A stretch of DNA of 64,000 nucleotides from CAVSJA01 sp963728145 (GTDB taxonomy: Bacteria > Bacteroidota > Bacteroidia > Chitinophagales > Chitinophagaceae), in assembly GCA_963728145.1 (NCBI GenBank), contig CAVSJA010000002.1, forward strand, positions 930,001-994,000. Reading direction: 5' to 3'. Positions 34,337 to 42,637 of this stretch are shown one piece after another (within the stretch, counting starts at the first letter, position 1; each line of letters begins with the position of its first letter). Under the pieces are notes generated by a model. That model did not search any database. It was not told the origin of the DNA and worked only from the letters and a program-made list of their open reading frames with translations. The position numbers and the translations under genes are program-made.

Positions 34337-37066
34337 CTACTTCTTAATAAACACAAACTGCCCTCCTTCATCTCCCACATCCAATATCGCGCTGCATATT
34401 GGAAGCGTTTTTCCGCTTGTGTTATTGATGGTGGCAGTTTTAAGCCTTTGGAAGAGATCATCGGCTGTCAGCACTTTGTCGGTGTTTTCTTTAAGCCGGG
34501 TCAATAAATAGTAAATAAATTTGCTGTCATCTGGCACGGGTTCAAGGTTACCACTGGCCATCAGTTGCCTGCTCTTGTATTTGTATTGGAGTTCGATTGC
34601 ATTGTTTTCAGAAGTATTGCGCCTTACCAGGCTTCCGCTGTAGCAGGCATCTGTAAGCAATAACACGTGGTGCGCTTTGCAATTCTTGATTGCGGTGGTG
34701 ATATCGGAAGCGGAAATATAGGTTGAATATCTTCCTTTTTTTGCGGTTACTGGTAACAGATATCCTTCAAGGTCGGTTGGAGTAAGGCCAGTTCGATAGG
34801 CACCGTGACCGGCGAAAAAGATAATGAGATTGTCGTTGGGTCCCATTTTCTCAACTGTTGTACTGATCGCTTCGAGTATGTCTTCCCTGGATTTGTCTGA
34901 CAAGATCGTGATATCTCCATTGTTGAACGTATAGTTATTTACCAATACCTTTTTCAACTCTTCCACATCTTTTTTGGGATGATTGAGGGTGGCAAGGGTA
35001 GGATCAGTATACTTTTCCGCGCTTATGAACAATCCATAAAATTTTGCCCCTGTAATTTTTAATGCATCGTCCGTCTGCGAAACACTGCCACCACGGTTCA
35101 TCATAGTGGCGATTGATTTTCTGGTATTGTTTCCTGCTTTATCCTGGACCTCGAAGTCGATGAATTTCTTTCCTGAGTTCGCGGTCAATTCATAGTAGAA
35201 GGTTCCATCTTCTTCAACTGCACCCACATTTTTCCCATCAATTTTAACCCAAGCAATGCCACCTGGATCGGTTGCCCTGCCAATGATGGTGGTTTTGTTG
35301 CTTCCTTCAAACACAATTGTATCACGCGGTGGAAGCAGGCGAAGTGTTGGAGGGGTTTTGTCAGAAGTAGTGTAGGTCTTGTTTCTGTTTTCGAGTCTCG
35401 TAAGCGCTTGCTGCGACTCAGATACATTTGGATTGATCAATAATGCTTTGTCATGATAATTCCTGGCTTCCGCAAAAGAATTCAATTTTTCGTAGGTAAT
35501 GCCCAGTTTGGAAAATACGAATGCGATGTAGATTTTAGTTCCTTCCCTCACATCGGTATGGACATTGATATATTCGGTGTATTGTTTATTAGCTTCCTGG
35601 TATAGTTGTTGAGCCTTTTGGTATTGACCGTTAGCCAATTCATTCATAGAGGCGAGGAGATAGGTCTTCAAGAACTTCCAACGATCGTGTTCAATGAAAC
35701 CATTCAATTTTTTTTGCTGGTATTGGCCGTAGTAGTTTTTCGCAAGGTTATAATCTCCTTTTTGTACGCAAGGAATGAGAATGTTGACGTATGCCCAGGA
35801 GTAACCAGGATTCAGGCTGATCGTTTTCTCGAAGTCTTTAATAGCTTCATCGTATTTGCCGGTAATTGTATATATGATACCGCGATTATTGTAGGCATTG
35901 ACCAGTGTTGGATCCAGGCCGACCGCGTTTGAGCAATCGTTAATTGCCCTGCTATACTCCTTCAGATTAAAATTTGACCATCCTCGTTCGACATAGGCCG
36001 CCGCATATTTAGGGTCAGCACTTATTGCTTCAGTAAACCATTGAATTGCTTTTTCGTGCTTTTCCTGGTTATAATAAATGAGCCCGAGATTATAATAAGC
36101 GTATTTGAATTTCGGATTCAATCTGATCGCTTCGCGATAATCAGCCTCTGCTTTATCATGCTGCTTTAGTGCTTCGTAGCTAAATCCTCTGCTGTTAAAT
36201 GCGTCTACATATTCAGGATTTGCTTTGATGGCATTCGTAAAATCCTGGATGGCCTTTGAATACTCTCCTTTTGCGTGATAAGAAGCACCGCGATTGAAAT
36301 AAGCATATTGATATTTAGGGTCCAATTGGATAGCCGTGTTAAAATCAGCAATGCCATTCTCGTATTCTAACAAGTAATAGTAGCATAATCCGCGGAAGTT
36401 GTATGCATCCACATATTTTGGATCTTTCTCAATCGTTATTTTGAAATCAGGAATAGCTTCCATGTACTTTTTCAGATAATAATTCGCCTTTCCCCGATTA
36501 TAGTAGTTCCAAATGTTTGCGGGATCATAGAGAATTGCACGGTCATAATCCTCGACTGCTTGCCGATAATTATAATCGGAAAAATAGGTATTGCCTCTTT
36601 CCCTCCATGCCTCGATATTTTTTGGGTCAATTGAAAGTACTTTTGACCAATCCCGGATTGCGTCATCATTTCTTCTTAAGACGTAGTTGGCCAACGCCCG
36701 ATTCGAATAGGCTACCTGGTAGTTTGGATCGATCTCAATCGCCTTTGTATAATCATTAATTGCAGATTCATAGTATTGGCTGGCCTTTTCATTGACGATG
36801 CCATTATTTCTTGTTTTTTCATATGCACCTGACCCAGCATAGGATATGCCGCGGATATTATATGCCCACGCATATCGCGAATTTCGACGGATTACGATAT
36901 CACAGAGGCTGATTGCATCCGCATAAAAACCCTGACTAAACTTTGCGACTGCCTGTGCGGTGTAAGCGGAATCCGATTGATTATTTGAATTTGATTTTTG
37001 GGCGAAACCAGTTATAGAAGTGAGTAGCGTCAAGCCCAAAATCAACAGTGTAAGAATAGGCTTCAT
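34337..37066 (-). CDS. Exported TPR-repeat protein with C-terminal caspase-like (peptidase C14) domain
   Basis: 909 residues from ATG 37066. Signal peptide (LTLLTSITGFAQ). Residues about 30-500 are a long array of tetratricopeptide repeats, roughly twelve, with the repeated pattern AYxNRGxxYxxxGxYxxAIxDF. Residues about 580-680 form a beta-sandwich (LPPRDTIVFEG, DPGGIAWVKIDGKNVG). The C-terminal domain is caspase-like: catalytic His near residue 753 in IIFFAGHGAYR and catalytic Cys near 807 in LLLTDACYSGSLV, both intact. Bacterial TPR-caspase proteins are thought to act in signalling or death-like proteolysis; the export signal places this one in the periplasm or at the surface. The frame is clean over its whole length. 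Confidence 0.85.
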   Translation of the reverse strand: MKPILTLLILGLTLLTSITGFAQKSNSNNQSDSAYTAQAVAKFSQGFYADAISLCDIVIRRNSRYAWAYNIRGISYAGSGAYEKTRNNGIVNEKASQYYESAINDYTKAIEIDPNYQVAYSNRALANYVLRRNDDAIRDWSKVLSIDPKNIEAWRERGNTYFSDYNYRQAVEDYDRAILYDPANIWNYYNRGKANYYLKKYMEAIPDFKITIEKDPKYVDAYNFRGLCYYYLLEYENGIADFNTAIQLDPKYQYAYFNRGASYHAKGEYSKAIQDFTNAIKANPEYVDAFNSRGFSYEALKQHDKAEADYREAIRLNPKFKYAYYNLGLIYYNQEKHEKAIQWFTEAISADPKYAAAYVERGWSNFNLKEYSRAINDCSNAVGLDPTLVNAYNNRGIIYTITGKYDEAIKDFEKTISLNPGYSWAYVNILIPCVQKGDYNLAKNYYGQYQQKKLNGFIEHDRWKFLKTYLLASMNELANGQYQKAQQLYQEANKQYTEYINVHTDVREGTKIYIAFVFSKLGITYEKLNSFAEARNYHDKALLINPNVSESQQALTRLENRNKTYTTSDKTPPTLRLLPPRDTIVFEGSNKTTIIGRATDPGGIAWVKIDGKNVGAVEEDGTFYYELTANSGKKFIDFEVQDKAGNNTRKSIATMMNRGGSVSQTDDALKITGAKFYGLFISAEKYTDPTLATLNHPKKDVEELKKVLVNNYTFNNGDITILSDKSREDILEAISTTVEKMGPNDNLIIFFAGHGAYRTGLTPTDLEGYLLPVTAKKGRYSTYISASDITTAIKNCKAHHVLLLTDACYSGSLVRRNTSENNAIELQYKYKSRQLMASGNLEPVPDDSKFIYYLLTRLKENTDKVLTADDLFQRLKTATINNTSGKTLPICSAILDVGDEGGQFVFIKK

Positions 37067-37195
37067 AAAAATGGAGTTGGCTGGGAGAATCAAGACCACA
37101 CGGAATTCTAATGGGTTGCTTTAAGGTACGGGTTTTATAGTTAAAATGAGTTGGCGAGATAGGTATTTGATCATAAATACCCAGTAGAGGGTATA

Positions 37196-37316
37196 GGAAA
37201 AAAGCAAGAGGCAAGAGGCAAGGGGCAATGCAAAGGCAAAAGGCAAGGGCAATAGGCAATGAGCAATGAGCAATAGGCAATAGGCAATAGGCAAGGGGCA
37301 ATGAGCAATAGGCAAA
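37196..37316 (+). repeat. Tandem repeat, unit caataggcaa / gcaagagg
   Basis: About fifteen degenerate 7-8-base units of the gcaatag/gcaaggg type upstream of the caspase gene. The same unit fills 37912-38100 and appears inverted at 38165-38199. Confidence 0.88.
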
Positions 37317-37362
37317 AAAGAATCTGCGTCAAAAACATACCGTAATGACAATGTTAATAAAT

Positions 37363-37386
37363 AAAAAAGCACTTCGTTGGAAGTGC
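37363..37386 (-). terminator. Rho-independent terminator for the gene at 37408-37836
   Basis: On the minus strand: GCACTTC, loop CAAC, GAAGTGC, then TTTTTT. It starts 22 bases after the stop codon of the small exported protein gene. Confidence 0.8.
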
Positions 37387-37407
37387 CTTCGTATTTGTAA
37401 AAACGAA

Positions 37408-37836
37408 CTATTTCTTCTCCTCAAACTTATCCATTGATACTCTTATCTGCCTGTTTGAACCATCGTCGGGTACAGCAATCATTGTAATCTTGCCATCCTT
37501 TCCCTCAATGGTTAGGGTTACACCCATTGATTGTCCGTTTCCACCAATGAGGGAGGTTTTAATTACCGCTTTTCCGTCTTTAAACGGAACCTTCCAGGAA
37601 CAACTGTCATATTTAATCGTACCAGACATTGTTTCTTCATTCGGTCCATGTACAATTGTTATTTCCTGCTTATTGATTGTTATCACGGATTTTTCATCGA
37701 CAGATCTTTCAACTGTTCCTTCGAGAGTAAGGTATTCAGTTTTGTATCCGTTAAGGATATAATTCTTGTCGCATTGCGCGACGCTCACAGTTGTGATTAC
37801 AACTATGAGCAGGATGCTCAGAATAGTCTTTTTCAT
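37408..37836 (-). CDS. Small exported protein of unknown function
   Basis: 142 residues. A signal peptide (LLIVVITTVSVAQ) precedes a mature region of about 120 residues dominated by beta strands (TVERSVDEKSVITINKQEIT, MGVTLTIEGKDGKITMIAVP), which looks like a small beta-sandwich or lipocalin-like fold. Two Cys (QCDKN, DSCSW) could form a disulphide in the periplasm. No family recognised. It has its own terminator and stands alone between repeat arrays. Confidence 0.65.
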   Translation of the reverse strand: MKKTILSILLIVVITTVSVAQCDKNYILNGYKTEYLTLEGTVERSVDEKSVITINKQEITIVHGPNEETMSGTIKYDSCSWKVPFKDGKAVIKTSLIGGNGQSMGVTLTIEGKDGKITMIAVPDDGSNRQIRVSMDKFEEKK

Positions 37837-37911
37837 TTTTTGTTTTTTTGGCTATGAGAAAATAATAGAGACGAGTATGAATTTATGCTAATTCGAGAAT
37901 TTTTTCTGGAG

Positions 37912-38199
37912 GCAAGGGACGAGAGGCAATAAGCAATAGGCAATTGGCAATAGGCAATAAGCAATAGGCAATTGGCAATAGGCAATAAGCAATAGGCAAC
38001 TGGCAATAGGCAATAAGCAATAGGCAATTGGCAATAGGCAATGGGCAATTGGCAATAAGCAATTGCAATTGGCAATAGGCAACAAGCGAATGGTGACTGG
38101 TTATAAGTTTTGAAGAGAAGTCTGTTGCAAATTTCTAAAAAGAAATAGGCAACCGATTTCATCATCGATTGCCTATTGCCAATTGCCTATTGCCTATTG
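37912..38199. repeat. Large tandem-repeat array with inverted arm, unit caattggcaatag
   Basis: 37912-38100 holds about 22 units of gcaatag/gcaattg; 38165-38199 is the inverted form (attgcctattgccaattgcc) and ends just at the secA stop region. Some frames across it are open and spell repeats of LPIAYCL, which I treat as non-genic. Confidence 0.9.
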
Positions 38200-41100
38200 A
38201 TCTTTCCCGTGACAGTTCTTATACTTCTTGCCACTTCCGCAAGGACAGGGATCATTTCTTCCAACCTTTGGCCCTACCCGAACCGGTTCCTGTTTAACAT
38301 TACTTGGATCGTAGTAATCATTTTCATTTGCTGCATAATCATCTCCGCGGCGGTCAACTTCTTGTTTGTTCGCACGCATCTTGCTCATATCGGTCTTTTC
38401 CTCTCTTCTTTCACGGATCTGACCATTGCCTTGTTCCATTGGGATGCCGGCATGGCAAAGGAAGCTCACAATCTCGCGATTTATTTCGCTATCCATTCTC
38501 CGGAACAATCCGAATGCTTCCATCTTATAAATAACCAATGGATCTTTTTGTTCGAGATATGCCGTTTGTACACTTTGCTTAAGATCATCCATCGCACGCA
38601 GATGCTCTTTCCATGCTTCATCAATAATTGCGAGGGTGATCTGCCTTTCCAGTGCGTTGGTTAATTCCCGACCATTTGTCGATAAGGTCTTATTCAGGTT
38701 AGCCAAAACCTGTGATTGCTTTCTTTCCATCTGTGAAAGGCACGACAACATTTTCTATATGACTGCCCTGCGTTTGACGGATATTCTTGAATACAGGTAC
38801 CGCATTGTTTCTGAAGATCGTTCAGTTTATTGCTGGTAGCGGGCTATTGCTTCATCGTATAGTTTATCAGCAAGCTCATTTCAGATGCCCTTTCCAAATT
38901 CTTCCTTTGTGATTGCAGTATCAATTCCAAAATTCACGATGGTGGCTAAGTTTGAAGCCTTCATAATCACTCTGCTCCTGGAATGAAGTGATTATTCCTT
39001 CAGCCACGATATAGAATGCATTATCCAGATCGAGTGCGAGACGTTCACCAAACAATGCGTGATTTCTTTTCTTATAAACAACATTCCGTTGTTTGTTCAT
39101 CACATCATCGTATTCCAAGCAAACGTTTACGGATACCGAAGTTATTTTCTTCTACTTTTTTCTGCGCACGTTCGATACTCTTGGTGACCATGCTATGCTG
39201 GATCACTTCACCTTCCTTATAGCCGAAACGATCCATGATGGAAGCAATTCGTCGCTGATCCAAACAAACGCATCAGATCATCTTCCAGTGACACATAGAA
39301 TTGTGTTGTACCGGGATCACCCTGGCGACCGGAACGACCACGCAACTGCCTGTCAACGCGACGGCTTTCATGACGTTCTGTACCAATGATCGCCAATCCA
39401 CCTGCTTCTTTCACACCGGGTCCGAGTTTGATATCCGTACCACGACCTGCCATATTCGTAGCAATGGTTACAGCACCAGCTAAACCTGCTTCAGCAACAA
39501 CCTGCGCTTCACGGGCGTGTTGTTTTGCGTTCAATACATTGTGTGGAATCTTTTTTCCCTGCAGCATCTTGCTCGAGCAATTCACTTACTTCAACGGAGG
39601 TTGTACCGACAAGCACTGGTCTGCCTGCATTGCGCAATTTCTCAATCTCTTCAATTACTGCTTTATATTTTTCGCGCTTTGTTTTATAAACAAGGTCTTC
39701 GGTAATCTTTACGGATTACTTTTACATTTGTAGGAATCGTAACCACATCCAGTTTATAAATATCCCAGAACTCTGCTGCTTCTGTTTCCGCCGTACCCGT
39801 CATACCCGCGAGCTTGTGGTACATTCTGAAATAATTCTGTAGTGTAATGGTGGCATAGGTTTGCGTAGCTGCTTCGATCTTTACATTTTCTTTTGCTTCA
39901 ATCGCCTGGTGCAATCCATCGCTATAACGACGGCCATCCAGGATACGACCAGTTTGTTCATCCACGATTTTTACCAGCACCATCCATTACCACATATTCA
40001 ATATCCTTATCAAAAAGGGTATAGGCTTTCAATAATTGCTGTACGGTATGAATACGGTCGGCCTTTAACCGAATAATCATTTAATAAGGCTTCTTTACTG
40101 TGTAATTTTTCTTCATGAGAGTATCGATTCGTTCTTATCAATTTCAGCAAGTTGAACACCGATATCAGGCAAAATAAAGAAATCAGGATCTTCTCCGACT
40201 TTGAGTGATCGCCTGAATCCCTTTATCGGTTAGATTCAACCTGGTTATTTTTTTCATCAATATGGAAGAACAGTTCTTCATCTACCTTTGGCATTTCCTT
40301 TTGCTGATCGGCGAGGTAATAATTTTCTGATTTCTGCAATTTCACCCTTATTCCAGGTTCACTGAGAAACTTGATCAATGCACTGTTCTTCGGTAAACCA
40401 CGATATGCTCGCATCAATGCAAGTCCGCCAGTTTTTGGATCATCATCTCCTTCTGCAAATAATCTTTCTTGCTTCATTCAGGTATTTATTAGTAACCTGC
40501 TTCTGCATGTCCACCAATTTGTACACCCTGATCTTCAGTAAATGATATTGTTGTTCATCACCTTTTGGAACGGGTCCAGAAATGATCAATGGTGTACGCG
40601 CATCATCGATCAATACGCTATCCACCTCATCCACCATTGCGAAATGATGTTTGCGTTGAACCATTTCTTCCGGCGTATGCACCATATTATCGCGCAGGTA
40701 GTCGAAACCAAATTCGTTATTGGTACCGTAGGTAATATCAGCCTGGTAAGCTTTTCTTCTGTCGTCGCTATTCGGTTGATGCTTGTCGATACAATCAACT
40801 GTAAGCCCGAGCAATTCGAAAATGGGACCATTCCATTCACTGTCACGTTTTGCGAGGTAATCGTTCACCGTTACGATATGAACTCCTTCACCGGCCAATG
40901 CATTCAGGTAAGCAGGCAGGGTAGATACAAGGGTTTTACCTTCACCTGTTGCCATTTCGGCAATCTTTCCCTGGTGCAAGAACAGTACCACCAATCAACT
41001 GCACATCATAATGCACCATGTTCCAGGTGATCAGGTTTCCGCCTGCTGTCCAGGAATTTTTAAAGGTCACCTTGTCTCCATCAATGCTGATATGCTCTTT

Positions 41101-41529
41101 CTTCACACTGAGGTCGCGATCAAGTTGTGTTGCATTTGCAGTGATCTCTGTGTTTTCTTTGAAGCGCCGTGCGGTTTCCTTTACCACAGCAAATGCTTCC
41201 GGGAGGATTTGTTTCAATATTTCTTCGATTTGTTTATCGCGATCCTTTTTTAATTTATCGATCTCCTGGTACAACTCATCTTTCGCATTGATCTCGTTGA
41301 AAGGAAGTTCTTCCGCTTGTTTGCTGAGGCTTGTTATTCTTTCATCCGTTGCAGATAAATGCTTGCGGATACGATCTTTGAATTCATTTGTCTTTCCCCG
41401 TAATTGATCATTGGACAGGGATTGATATTCGGCGAAATGCTGATTAATCTGTTGGGCGATGGGTTCAATGGTCTTTATATCTTTTTCTGACTTACTTCCA
41501 CCAAACAATTTCAAAATGGAACCTATCAT
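38194..41529 (-). pseudogene. secA: Preprotein translocase subunit SecA (complete but with about fifteen one-base insertions)
   Basis: SecA is the ATPase motor that pushes proteins through SecYEG. The N-terminal 180 residues (41529-40980) are intact, as is the C-terminal part (38720-38194) ending in the zinc motif CPCGSGKKYKNCHG. Between them every expected SecA block is present in order: GKIAEMATGEGKT (Walker A), DYLAKRDSEW, YGTNNEFGFDYLRDNM, MVDEVDSVLIDDARTP, AGMTGTAETEAAEF, VVTIPTNVKVIRKDY, IPHNVLNAKQHAREA, TNMAGRGTDIKLG, GRSGRQGDPG, EYDDVMNKQRNVVY. The frame moves at about 40978, 40463, 40235, 40200, 40121, 40061, 39976, 39701, 39570, 39251, 39118, 38951, 38836, 38797 and 38723, plus an in-frame stop at 38881. 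Each shift is explained by one extra base. Repaired length is about 1,100 residues, right for Bacteroidota SecA. No other secA is in the window, and an essential gene cannot be this broken, so local sequence error is the first explanation. Confidence 0.85.
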
Positions 41530-41759
41530 ACTCTGTTGAGTTGTAAATGTTTAAAAGTCTGAACTTGTACGTTGTCAAAAAGAGTGCTAACAATACTATC
41601 AGGCCAATTTGACAGGGGGACAAAGGTAAGGAAGTTTGGCGTTTGGCGTCTGGGGTTTGGCGTTCCGGTTCGAGTTTCAAAATGCTTTATAACGGGTAGT
41701 AAGCCTTGATTGTTAAAGAATTGTTAGGTCCAGCAGATGGAGAATTTTATTGAGTGACA

Positions 41760-41767
41760 TAATTTTG
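41760..41767 (+). promoter_or_regulatory. Possible -7 element (TAnnTTTG)
   Basis: TAATTTTG lies 13 bases before the ATG at 41781. No TTTG at the expected upstream distance, so this is a partial match only. Confidence 0.3.
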
Positions 41768-41780
41768 TCAACTTAAACTT

Positions 41781-42197
41781 ATGACTATGGCCAGAAAGAC
41801 ATGGCAGGAAAAAATGTTGGGTACGAAGGAATGGAAAGTCGAGAAAACCGATAAAGATTTTGCGGATATGCCTGCGGGTTCGATAATGTTGGTAGCAACT
41901 CCTGTTATCGTTGAGGATTATATACGAAACATCCCAAAAGGGAAATTCACGACGCTGCAACAGATGCGAAAAGATCTTGCCGCAGAATATAATGCGGAAT
42001 ATACCTGTCCTATAACCTCAGGAATATTTTTAAGAATAGTTGCCGAAGCGGCATTCGAACAAATGATGAAAGGCAAGCCTATCAAAAACATTGCTCCGTT
42101 CTGGCGGATGATTGATGAAAAATCTCCAACAGCAAAAAAACTCAGTTTTGGAACTGAGTTTTTGAAGAAGGAAAGAAAGAAGGAAGGGCTTCCTTGA
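41781..42197 (+). CDS. MGMT/ATL-like DNA-binding protein
   Basis: 138 residues. The segment IPKGKFTTLQQMRKDLA, then ITSGIFLRIVAEA and IAPFWRMIDE parallels the DNA-binding domain of methylguanine-DNA methyltransferases, in which a catalytic PCHR loop precedes HRVI. Here no Cys occupies that place (the only Cys is in AEYTCPI), so methyl transfer is unlikely and an alkyltransferase-like (damage recognition) or unrelated role is possible. The last 20 codons contain a terminator-like hairpin (ACTCAG...CTGAGT), and a near copy of these codons reappears at 42446-42513. Confidence 0.6.
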   Translation: MTMARKTWQEKMLGTKEWKVEKTDKDFADMPAGSIMLVATPVIVEDYIRNIPKGKFTTLQQMRKDLAAEYNAEYTCPITSGIFLRIVAEAAFEQMMKGKPIKNIAPFWRMIDEKSPTAKKLSFGTEFLKKERKKEGLP

Positions 42198-42513
42198 TGT
42201 CGTGGCAGAGTCTCCCCCAGCACGCACTCCAAACTTAAACGCATCTTACGGGGGGACTCTGCTTTTCGCGATTAGCGAAAAGCTATACGCAACATATGCA
42301 TTCAGACAATTTGCAAATAGTTTCAAACATTACAAGCTTCCGGTATTATTGGATTCATACCCATCAGCCCTGCGGGCAAACGCAGAGTCCCCCCGTAAGT
42401 TGCATCAAATTCGAAGTGCGTATTGGGGGAGACTCTGCGAGAACCTAACAAAAAAACTCAGCTTTAGAACTGAGTTTTTGAAGAAGGAGAGGGAGAAGGA
42501 GGGACTTTCCTGA
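42198..42513. repeat. REP-like palindromes and duplicated 3' end of the upstream gene
   Basis: GCAGAGTCTCCCCC (42206 onward), GGGGGACTCTGC (about 42250), GCAGAGTCCCCCC (about 42389) and GGGGGAGACTCTGC (about 42426) are alternating orientations of one palindromic motif. Right after the last one, 42446-42513 repeats the end of the MGMT-like gene: KKLSFRTEFLKKEREKEGLS against KKLSFGTEFLKKERKKEGLP, again with the hairpin ACTCAG...CTGAGT. It looks like a REP cluster that arose or moved together with a tail duplication. Confidence 0.8.
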
Positions 42514-42526
42514 TTCTCCCTTATAA

Positions 42527-42606
42527 TGGTTCGATGGTTTAATTGTTTGATGGTTGGATTCACTGAAAGTAAATCCAACCATCAAACAATCGAACAATCA
42601 AACAAT
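42527..42606. repeat. Inverted tandem-repeat arms, unit gtttgatggttgga
   Basis: Left arm ggtttaattgtttgatggtt, loop around cactgaaagtaa, right arm aaccatcaaacaatcgaaca. It forms a long hairpin between the convergent MGMT-like and peroxidase genes. Confidence 0.88.
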
Positions 42607-42637
42607 TCGCTGTGACTATTTTTGGCCTAATAACTCA

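Noticed and set aside
37912..38100. Possible CRISPR array or coding repeat (frames spelling LPIAYCL)
   Set aside because: Units are 7-13 bp without unique spacers, and no cas genes are near. The open frames exist on several phases only because the repeat lacks stops.
38723..40978. Programmed +1 frameshifting in secA
   Set aside because: Fifteen shift sites share no slippery motif, stop-codon context or spacing. Programmed sites are normally one per gene.
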